This document shows positions 54,899 to 63,347 of a stretch of 64,000 nucleotides of DNA, piece by piece. A model generated the notes under the pieces. The model was not told the DNA's origin. It saw only the letters and a list, made by a program, of their open reading frames with translations, and searched no databases. The stretch spans positions 1,178,001-1,242,000 of the forward strand of contig OZ037867.1 of assembly GCA_964035575.1 (NCBI GenBank), read 5' to 3'. How positions within the stretch are numbered: position 1 is the first letter of the stretch; every line of letters starts with the position of its first letter. The DNA comes from Rhynchopus sp. YZ270_cl-10. Taxonomy: Eukaryota; Euglenozoa; Diplonemea; Diplonemida; Diplonemidae. The position numbers were made by a program, and so were the translations under genes.

Positions 54899-56332
54899 CA
54901 GTGTTCCTAACGCTAGTTTTAAACTAAACGTTTTAAACGTTTTAAATTCTAAACGTTTTAAACTGTTTTAAACGTTTTAAACTCGAATAAAAAACGGTGG
55001 TGAATTTTGGCTTTTCAGGCAAAAAAAAAAAAAAAAATTTTTTTTTTTACAGGCAAAAAAAAATGTCTTTGCGAAAAAATGTGGTATTTTCCTCTTTGCT
55101 GAACTTTTCAGTGGCAGCAGGCACGGTGTAATTAGACACCGCATGGTGTCTAATTACAAGGTGCCACCAGCTCTGCCTGATAGGCCGAGCAGAGTGTGCC
55201 TGCGCCACTGGATGCTTGGTGTGCCCCCTTTGGTGTAGTGGAGCCGTCGTTGTGGTAGAAGATGGCCCCCACTCCTCCTTGGGGGTGCGCTGATCTGGTA
55301 GTCAGTGAAGCGCGTAGTGTTCTGTTTACCGTGTGCAAGGATCTGTCTGTGTAGACGCGTCCCGTGTGGGGTGGCAGAGCCGCAAGAGCCAGTTCCGTCC
55401 TTTGCCGGTTCTCTTCGCTGCTTGCAGAGTCACTCTTGCTGACACCCGGTATTTCTGGTGATCAGCACGTCATTCAGCGTACGATCCCACTCCCACGGTG
55501 ACACGGGGTCGTGGTCCAGTAAGGGTGCGCGTACGCTGTGGCGATAGGCTCCCGTCTCCTCCACAGTCTCTATCGCTCCGGCAAGCCAGCTGTCGCCTGC
55601 AGGTAGCTTAGTCGATATCGCAGCAGCTCTACCAGGGGAGTCCTCCACCCGCATGAACTTCTCCAGGTCGTCCGCCGCTGCTGTTGTGGACAGAGAAGAC
55701 ACAGTGGTGTCCCATGGTGTCCCCATCACACACTAGCCCACTCAACTTATCTTTTTCTCATGCAGGTGCGTGCAGATCTCCTCCGCATTGTGCAAGTCCT
55801 CCTCCAAAACTTTTGTGCTTACAGGGCGGGCATCCGCACCCTCGCGACAAGGGTGAACACCTTCTCGTCGTTGTGCGCCTTCCAGCCATCAACGTATACC
55901 GAGATGTGCAGGCTCTTTGCTAGGGCTGCTCTCACAGGAACCATGACCCTGTCATACTCAGCCTTAAGTACCTGTTACCCATCTGGAACCCGCTGGGAAT
56001 TTTTGACACATCAAATGCTGGCACCAAGCGCTTGATCAGCCAGGTTTTAGCGCACTCATTAGGGTACCGTACAGGAAACAAGTTAGCAGGAGAAACCAAG
56101 AAAAACCAGGCTAAATTGACCCCAGATGCACCAAAACTATGATTTTTGATACAGAAAAAAAAAATTCGAAAAATTCCCCCCACTTTTTTTACGTTTTTTT
56201 GTGCAGAACTGTCACCCGTTTTTTATTCGAGTTTTAAACGTTTAAAACGTTTAAAACGTTTAAAACGCGTTTTAAATAATTTAAAACGTTTAAAACGTTT
56301 TAAACGTTTTAAACGCAAAATTAGGAACACTG
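54899..56332. mobile_element. hAT-like element with 8-bp duplication in a G/C tract
   Basis: Both ends read CAGTGTTCCTAA inwards, a typical hAT-type terminus, and the octamer GGCCCCCC flanks it (54891-54898, 56333-56340). About 110 bp of subterminal TTTTAAACG repeats form the inner part of each inverted repeat, each next to CGTTTTTTATTCGAG or its complement. The interior carries a decayed LINE fragment and no hAT transposase. Confidence 0.9.
55130..56050 (-). pseudogene. decayed LINE fragment (reverse transcriptase to RNase H)
   Basis: The minus strand gives SWLAGAIETVEETGAYRH and VSPWEWDRTLNDVLI, resembling TWLRAATNTVEETKMYTQ and VPPWQWEEVQDKI of the intact LINE; GGVGAIFYHN with AYQAELVA is RNase H-like. 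Farther right (about 55800-55925) ISVYVDGWKAHNDEKV looks like an altered YADD region. The pieces lie in LINE order with deletions and frame breaks, so it is dead and diverged from the intact copy. Confidence 0.65.
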
Positions 56333-56366
56333 GGCCCCCCCCCTTAGGGGAGGGTCACTGCACGTT

Positions 56367-57126
56367 AAATCTCTCGATAAATGCGATTTTTCCGATTTTG
56401 ATCCTCAGAACCGCAGAAGTCCCCGAAAACTATACCAAACCACCTAGGGGACCCAAAAAACGCACCAGCGCCCCAGTTTTGACACAGAAACACTCAGATA
56501 ATGCCTGAAATGCAATTTTAAAAGAGTGCCTACAGAACTTGTACCTGCCCACCCCCTGTAGATAGAGCAACTCACACATCCATCACGCCTCAGTGTGTGC
56601 CAGGGGCCAGAAAATCCCCCAAAGCCACATATTTTCACCCCAGAACCTATCCCGAGGGGTACCCAGCCTGTTTCGGGGTGTTTAGAGGGACTTGGTGGAA
56701 CTTAGAACCATGTTTCAAAAAGGGTACAAGTACTGTGCCAAGGGTTTGCCCTCTCAAGGGACCAAGTACTTGTACCCTTTTTGAAACATGGTTCTAAGTT
56801 CCACCAAGTCCCTCTAAACACCCCGAAACAGGCTGGGTACCCCTCGGGATAGGTTCTGGGGTGAAAATATGTGGCTTTGGGGGCTTTTCTGGCCCCTGGC
56901 CCACACTGAGGCGTGAGGAATGTGTGATTTGCTCTATCTACGGGGGGTGGGCAGGTACAAGTTCTGTAGGCATTTTTTAAAAATTGCATTTCAGGCATCA
57001 TCTGAGTGTTTCTGTGTCAAAACTGGGGCGCTGGTGCGTTTTTTGGGTCCCCTAGGTGGTTTGGTATAGTTTTCGGGGACTTCTGCGGTTCTGAGGATCA
57101 AAATCGGAAAAATCGCATTTATCGAG
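56367..57126. repeat. fold-back block, 0.37-kb arms
   Basis: Arms 56367-56745 and 56760-57126 are near-perfect inverted repeats with CAAGTACTTGTACC at the loop. Part of one arm recurs at 39990-40118. Frames within are mirror images of each other. Confidence 0.9.
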
Positions 57127-57127
57127 T

Positions 57128-57250
57128 ACACACGACGCGGTCCAGGACCAATTTCACTTGTCATGGTGACAAGTGAAATGACAAGTGAAATGTATGACAA
57201 GTGAACCACTTGTCATGACAAGTGAATCACTTGTCATGACAAGTGATTTA
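57128..57250. repeat. TGACAAGTG palindromic repeats, second block
   Basis: Begins TACACACGACGCGGTCC and continues with alternating TGACAAGTGA and TCACTTGTCA, as at 42357-42612. Confidence 0.8.
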
Positions 57251-57816
57251 CCTGAGGAATGCCTGTGAGCTCATGATTTCATTTATTCCTACATGAAATG
57301 AAGTAAAAAAATGTAAAATGATGTACTTTTTATCTCTTTCTTTTTTAGCCTGATGTGGGTAGTGGCGGCTATCTGATAGTTTTCTTTTATTGATTAGGGA
57401 GTGGGTTGTGCAGGCAACGTAAGGAAATGGGGTGGGGACTGGGGAACGGTAAAGAAAAGTATGGTTAAAGTGACGTAAGGACACCACTAAGCTTTTAATC
57501 ACTGTACAGCAAAAAAAAAAAGAGAGAAAGTTTTTTCGTTGATCGCTCGAATTAGTGTCCCTGAGTGAATGAGTCTGGGGAGTAATTCGGCAAGCACTAT
57601 CTAAAAAGTTGATCGCACCGGATTTTTGTGGAGAGTGTAGGGACAAAAAATTTCCTGTGAATAATTTGTGTCGTGTTGTGTCGCTCTCACCAAAAATTCG
57701 GGCACAGTCAGATACGTTTTCATTTCCTCCCCTACAACCTTTGCAAGGCAGTTGTTACAAAAAAAAAAAAAAAAAAAAAAAAAGATAAAAACGCTTTCGT
57801 GTTTTGTTGCGTGAGA
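57251..57816. other. 3' flank of the zinc-finger transposase gene; no other gene
   Basis: A/T-rich with an A22 run at about 57761. It holds no recognised repeat; it probably includes the untranslated 3' end of the gene on the minus strand. Confidence 0.45.
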
Positions 57817-58136
57817 TCAAGCATGATCTCTCCTCATGTGATTATCTCTGCTTCCCGAAGTGGTAAAGACTCTCGCACAAATCGGGCAAGTTAATTTGCA
57901 TAAACGTTCACCGTGTGCGTAAAGCATATGTTGGCTCAGACCGCGAGTGGCGACTACTTTTTGACACAGTGTGCATTCTGTTTTACAATCGCAGATCTCC
58001 CTGCAAACACACACCACAGGGGGTCTGTGAACACTATCATAATGCGAGAACAAACCAAAGAGGCTCTGCAATGTTGCTCCACAAATTATGCAATCATTAA
58101 TGGGATCGTCTTCTTCGCTTTCTCCTTCCTCCTCAC

Positions 58137-58170
<34 letters not shown>

Positions 58171-59314
58171 ATCATTGTCATTGTCATCGTCATCGTCATG
58201 GTCTGAGGGTGGCTCGTGCCAAGGAATCTCATTACACACGCAAACTCTGAAGTCTCACACCTTCCTTGCCCCATTCTAAGAGGAACATCATCAGATGGTA
58301 TCCCAACAAACTGTACACGAAGTGCGATCTTACTTCAGCGGAGCCCCCCTCTGATGTACGGAAAAAGCGGTACGGCACATCCTGATATCTGAATGATATC
58401 ATTTGCTCCAGTGCTGCGCACGCTGCGTGTTCGGGCCCTGACGTCTCATGCAGCAATGTATTCACCATCAAGCGAGCCTGTGTACCTATCAGGTTGTTCT
58501 TATTCCCACCTAGAACTCGCTTTTCTACCCTCCTTCCATTGGGCACCGCATCCACTAATAATCGGGTGATGCCTTTTGTATCGTGGAGCCCAGGGGTGAC
58601 CGTATGGCAACAGTCGGTGAGAAACCTCTCAGAAAGATGACACGTGTACCCCTTGTTGTGCATCTGAAGGACACTCAACCGTTCGCAGTTGTGAAGAACC
58701 TCGATCCTATCATCAATATTCGACGCACAGAAAGAGCTTCTGTGCCCACCGCCTCCAACCCCCTCAAAAAAAGAAGAGAGTTCGCAATGATCCCCTGAAA
58801 TGCGGAAGGTGCGGAATGCGATGAGGTTTTCCCTCCTGTTAAACTTCTGGATTTGGAGTCGTTGCAGCGTGGGAAGGAAGTTGAAAATGTACCACAAATG
58901 GTATTGTGGCTTCCGCTTATCTGCCACGGTGAGCTGTCTTGTGGCGATGGCGTCTTGCATGATGGAGATGCTGACCCTCATCCTGGCTGTTCTCTTCCTG
59001 TAGCTATTGCCAGGGTTGTAACCATCCAGTCCGATCAGAACCACCGGCCCGTTTCCTGCTGGTTTGTATGGGAAACGGCGCAGCAAAAAAGAAAGACACA
59101 CGTCAGCCCTCCCGACCTGACGCTCGGCCAAGTCCCGGAGTGGTGCCTCTTCCTTGGCAACCACCTTGTGGGAGAGCCCTGGTTTCACCCCAGTGCCTTG
59201 GTGAATAATTGTGCCAAGGTCTTCCAGGGTTGCCACAGAGAGCTTCAACCGAATCCTGTTTTTTTTAATTAAATTTGCCACGACAAGGACTGTCGTGGCA
59301 TCAATATTTGACAT
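57817..59314 (-). CDS. transposase-like protein with acidic linker and three C2H2 zinc fingers (two exons)
   Basis: The first usable ATG is at 59314 (MSNIDATTVLVVANLIKKNR); a stop lies just upstream at about 59383. Exon 1 (59314-58261) and exon 2 (58202-57817, TGA) are joined by a 58-nt GT-AG intron, giving 479 residues. Asp97 (LIGLDGYNPGNSY) and Asp175 in SGDHCELSSFFEGVGGGG, followed by Cys196, resemble the catalytic core of transposase-like proteins with a G-D-x-L...G...C motif. Residues 352-384 are almost all Asp and Glu. Fingers: C389-C392-H405-H410, C428-C431-H443-H448 and C457-C460-H473-H478, with extra cysteines (CVCREICDC) between the first two. It lies inside an element with perfect TIRs and probably acts on those ends. 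The third acidic residue is not clear; family is uncertain. Confidence 0.75.
58203..58260 (-). other. predicted 58-nt intron
   Basis: Minus-strand donor GGAAG/GTGTGAGAC and acceptor CCACCCTCAG/ACCATG. Splicing changes ...GKEGVRLQ (which would stop within a few codons) to GKEDHDDDDD, joining the catalytic part to the zinc fingers in frame. Confidence 0.75.
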
Positions 59315-59414
59315 GATTTTTTGGGTTAGGGGTGTTCTGTATGTTGGAGGTTTGGGAGGTGCGTGTACTGATTCCAAGTCTTACAAAAAAAAAAGGGGTT
59401 GGGTGGGGTCATCT

Positions 59415-59618
59415 GGGGTCTTTTTTTTCAGGACAATTCACCAGCCATTCACAACGAGGCGAAAACACACGTGATACACGGGTGTGTGGTTTTTTGTGAA
59501 TGAATGTGAATGTTTTGTGAAGGTTTTGTGCAGGTGTTGTGAATGTTTGTGAATTTATGTGAATCAGTAGTGAATATTTTGTGAATGTTTTGTGAATTTT
59601 CCTGAAAAAAAAGACCCC
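59415..59618. mobile_element. 204-bp palindromic insert with GTGAATG repeats
   Basis: Perfect ends GGGGTCTTTTTTTTCAGGA and complement; the interior is TTTTGTGAATG-type repeats related to those at 52596-53103 and 63348-64000. It lies between the transposase gene and the right terminus, upstream of the gene's start. Confidence 0.8.
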
Positions 59619-59673
59619 AAATCACCCCCATTGGGGGTGATTCTGCAGTGACCCTCCCCTACCCCCCCCCCCT

Positions 59674-59880
59674 AGGGTCTATCAACACGGTGGCTTGGTC
59701 AGGTGACTGACCAGGCTTTGACCAAGCTAAAAACATGACCAAGGGGGCTTGGTCATGACCAAGCCCCCCCTTGGTCATGACCGAGGGGGGGCCTGGTCAT
59801 GACCAAGGGGGGGCTTGGTCAGACCAGGCCCCCCCTCGGTCATGACGGGTAAAAATGCACGGTGGGGGGTTTGAAAACCC
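59674..59880. repeat. GGTCATGACC palindromic array
   Basis: After a C12 tract comes TAGGGTCTATC, then repeated TTGGTCATGACCAAG and CTTGGTC words with G/C tracts. GCACGGTGG words border it at about 59685 and 59858. No gene. Confidence 0.85.
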
Positions 59881-59913
59881 TGCAAAAAACACAAAATAAG
59901 AGCACAAAGCATG

Positions 59914-60318
59914 TATACTGTGTATACTGTGTATACTGTGTATACTGTGTATACTGTGTATACTGTGTATACTGTGTATACTGTGTATACTGTGTATACT
60001 GTGTATACTGTGTATACTGTGTATACTGTGTATACTGTGTATACTGTGTATACTGTGTATACTGTGTATACTGTGTATACTGTGTATACTGTGTATACTG
60101 TGTATACTGTGTATACTGTGTATACTGTGTATACTGTGTATACTGTGTATACTGTGTATACTGTGTATACTGTGTATACTGTGTATACTGTGTATACTGT
60201 GTATACTGTGTATACTGTGTATACTGTGTATACTGTGTATACTGTGTATACTGTGTATACTGTGTATACTGTGTATACTGTGTATACTGTGTATACTGTG
60301 TATACTGTGTATGCTGTG
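59914..60318. repeat. minisatellite (TATACTGTG) x45
   Basis: 45 head-to-tail 9-bp units, all TATACTGTG except the last (TATGCTGTG). Because 9 is a multiple of three, several frames are open on both strands and encode short-period peptides; these are not treated as genes. Confidence 0.98.
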
Positions 60319-60319
60319 C

Positions 60320-60628
60320 GCGAGATACCACAGCACAGGACCTCATAAGCTCTCAGTAAGCTCTCAGTAAGCTCACAGCCTGTGTTACGTGTCGCACGGC
60401 CGTTCGGTTGTGCACCCAGGTACCCAGACCCATGCAGTGTATAAGTCTAAATGGGAGCTGTCTAAGTATAAGTCTGATCCTGAGCCCAAATCTGCCCGGA
60501 CTTATAGGGTCATCGGACTTATGCACGGGGGGGAGTAGGTAAATAAATAAAAGCCCGCTCCCCCGCAAAATATAGAGAGAACGACCATTTTTTTGACCTG
60601 ATTTTCATTAACCCGTCATTAACCCCTC
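60320..60628. other. no gene seen
   Basis: Contains a threefold AAGCTCTCAGT repeat just after the minisatellite, GGTACCCAG at 60417, and repeated TAAGTC/GACTTA words at 60441-60530. No credible frame. Confidence 0.5.
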
Positions 60629-60835
60629 ATGGTGAGAGCACCAAACAGACGACGAATTAGATGTAGTCGGAGAGGAGGAGTGTGTGGGGTAATGATAAAA
60701 AACGGAACGACACAGCACATGCAACACCATCCCAGTTTCTTTAAAGAGAAGCACCGTTGCAAACTTTGCTGGGAAGTTTTTGAAACCGAAGACACATGGC
60801 GAAACTATGTCGCAACATGTCCAGACAGGAAATAA
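60629..60835 (+). CDS. short Cys/His protein, possible zinc-finger exon
   Basis: ATG at 60629 opens 68 codons with a basic start (MVRAPNRRRIRCSRRGGVCG) and a C-x2-C motif in HRCKLCWEVFETEDTW, with a later Cys that could complete a C2HC or BED-like finger. It ends in a stop at 60835. It may be the N-terminal exon of a transposase or recombinase, since a piece of the long module and recombinase-like fragments follow. Confidence 0.4.
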   Translation: MVRAPNRRRIRCSRRGGVCGVMIKNGTTQHMQHHPSFFKEKHRCKLCWEVFETEDTWRNYVATCPDRK

Positions 60836-60989
60836 TAAAGCCAAAATCGGGCTGGGGAGGTCATCAGCTATGCCAAGAATTCAAGGAAAATATCAGATAT
60901 TTTGGGTTCTACCTGTCATGCAGTCCGCAGTGTACTTTCGCTACAAAAACTATTTTACGAGTTTTGCTTGCCAAAACGAGTTGGTAATT

Positions 60990-61210
60990 AATGTTGTTTC
61001 ACGAGCGCAGTGAGTGTGGCATACATAGAATAACCCATTTACTTCGCGCGATTTTGCGGTCATGTAACCGACAAAGTATTTCACGCGTGAAATGAACACG
61101 TCGTAGCGGAAACACGTCGTTTGCGGACAACAACGGGGTTAAAGTCAGTCACTACTATAGCCATTAACTCAGGGAGCATAGCTAGTGCAAGAAATTCGAA
61201 ACCTTTTTTT
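60990..61210. repeat. fragment of the long module
   Basis: AGTCAGTCACTACTATAGCC and CAGGGAGCATAGCTAGTGCA match the module at 53485-53520, and its inverse near 5010. It ends at the start of the 915-bp repeat. Confidence 0.75.
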
Positions 61211-63347
61211 TATAATTTTGAACTAACATGCGTTGTCGTTGCTGTGAGTCGGTTTTATTAACGATGTGTGTGAAGGAAAATGTGAAAAGTGTGAAAAAGC
61301 AGCAGCAGCAGCTGTTTAGCTTCGAGTAAGTGGCCCACATCGGGACCCCTTGTGCCCCCGCTTTTCCCGACAGTACTTGAGGTACGACACGATGTGTTCC
61401 TCTCTGGGAACTCTGCGACCACTTTCGTACACCTCGGCAGTGCTCAATCTCCCCAATATGCCAGAGTGTGCACAGCCATGGAAATGTCCATTCTGACTGC
61501 GTACTATTTCACACTTCAAATATTAGAACTGGATGTGGGGCTGCCAGTTTACTGGTCATCCATCCTTTTCTGTCTTCGGCATTTTGTTTCTTCTGTCATT
61601 TTGTGTAGTGTAAGAAGACGCTGTGTGTACAATGTTTACCCTCTTCCCTTTACTCGTGAGTGGAGATACTTTTTTTGCCCCATAAAAAATTACGTTCCGG
61701 TATCGAAAACAAAGTAGATTTTTTGACTGGCCAAGCTAGCATTTCCTCGTGTCACGTCTTATTTCCCTCGCTGCGCTCGGGGAAATAAGACTTCAAACCG
61801 CCCTCGCTGCGCTCGGGACGGTTTTATGTGACACTCGGAAATGCTACATACTTGGCCAGTCAAAAAAAAGCTACTTTTTTTGATACCAGAAAATAGTTAT
61901 TTTATGGGGCAAAAAAAGTAACTCCACTCACTCGTAAAGGGAAGAGGGTAAAAAAAGTATAAAAAAAAATAGGGATTTTTTGACGCGTAAAAAAAAGTGT
62001 TGCGTGCAATTCACACGTGTTTTCGGAAATGAGTCAAAAAAAGTTTGAATACAGTCAAAAAAAGGTTGATTGTTATCACACCAGCCAAAATACGTTGCAG
62101 TGAAAATCAAAAAAAAATTTTTTTTTATAATTTTGAACTAACGTGCGTTGTCGTTGCTGTGAGTCGGTTTTATTAACGATGTTTGTGAAGGAAAATGTGA
62201 AAAGTGTGAAAAAGCAGCAGCAGCAGCTGTTTAGCTTCGAGTACGTGGCCCACATCGGGACCCCTTGTGCCCCCGCTTTTCCCGACAGTACTTGAGGTAC
62301 GACACGATGTGTTCCTCTCTGGGAACTCTGCGACCACTTTCGTACACCTCGGCAGTGCTCAATCTCCCCAATATGCCAGAGTGTGCACAGCCATGGAAAT
62401 GTCCATTCTGACTGCGTACTATTTCACACTTCAAATATTAGAACTGGATGTGGGGCTGCCAGTTTACTGGTCATCCATCCTTTTCTGTCTTCGGCATTTT
62501 GTTTCTTCTGTCATTTTGTGTAGTGTAAGAAGACGCTGTGTGTACAATGTTTACCCTCTTCCCTTTACTCGTGAGTGGAGATACTTTTTTTGCCCCATAA
62601 AAAATTACGTTCCGGTATCGAAAACAAAGTAGATTTTTTGACTGGCCAAGCTAGCATTTCCTCGTGTCACGTCTTATTTCCCTCGCTGCGCTCGGGGAAA
62701 TAAGACTTCAAACCGCCCTCGCTGCGCTCGGGACGGTTTTATATGACACTCGGAAATGCTACATACTTGGCCAGTCAAAAAAAAGCTACTTTTTTTGATA
62801 CCAGAAAATAGTTATTTTATGGGGCAAAAAAAGTAACTCCACTCACTCGTAAAGGGAAGAGGGTAAAAAAAGTATAAAAAAAAATAGGGATTTTTTGACG
62901 CGTAAAAAAAAGTGTTGCGTGCAATTCACACGTGTTTTCGGAAATGAGTCAAAAAAAGTTTGAATACAGTCAAAAAAAGGTTGATTGTTATCACACCAGC
63001 CAAAATACGTTGCAGTGAAAATCAAAAAAAAATTTTTTTTTATAATTTTGAACTAACGTGCGTTGTCGTTGCTGTGAGTCGGTTTTATTAACGATGTTTG
63101 TGAAGGAAAATGTGAAAAGTGTGAAAAAGCAGCAGCAGCAGCTGTTTAGCTTCGAGTAAGTGGCCCACATCGGGACCCCTTGTGCCCCCGCTTTTCCCGA
63201 CAGTACTTGAGGTACGACACGATGTGTTCCTCTCTGGGAACTCTGCGACCACTTTCGTACACCTCGGCAGTGCTCAATCTCCCCAATATGCCAGAGTGTG
63301 CACAGCCATGGAAATGTCCATTCTGACTGCGTACTATTTCACACTTC
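61211..63347. repeat. 915-bp tandem repeat, 2.3 copies
   Basis: Copies start at 61211, 62126 and 63041 (TATAATTTTGAACTAAC) and are almost identical; the third is cut at 63347 by the next repeat. Each full unit contains a CAG-repeat leader (AGCAGCAGCAGCAGC), the recombinase-like fragment on the minus strand, and an imperfect 300-bp fold-back with two CCCTCGCTGCGCTCGGG apices. Very low divergence indicates recent amplification. Confidence 0.95.
61318..61500 (-). pseudogene. recombinase core-binding-like fragment in each 915-bp unit
   Basis: The minus strand encodes VYESGRRVPREEHIVSYLKY followed by CREKRGHKGSRCGP, matching PREEHVVSF at 6533-6693. The pattern P-x-E-E-x-I-V-x-Y-L with a following K-R-G fits the helical core-binding domain of tyrosine recombinases. 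Further copies lie at 62233-62415 and 63148-63330. The catalytic domain is absent, so the fragment is broken. Confidence 0.35.

Larger units (their letters stand above)
56345..59661. mobile_element. 3.3-kb TAGGGG-ended element carrying a zinc-finger transposase gene
   Basis: Perfect 18-bp terminal inverted repeats, TAGGGGAGGGTCACTGCA at 56345-56362 and inverted at 59644-59661, each with TA at the edge. A C9 tract lies outside the left end and C12 outside the right. From left to right it holds a fold-back block (56367-57126), TGACAAGTG repeats, the transposase gene on the minus strand, and a 204-bp nested palindrome. Confidence 0.85.

Noticed and set aside
59797-60359. Long open frames of 145-179 codons encoding IHS, TQY, VYC or VYT repeats
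   Set aside because: They are produced by the 9-bp TATACTGTG minisatellite, which is open in several frames on both strands. Nothing else suggests a gene.
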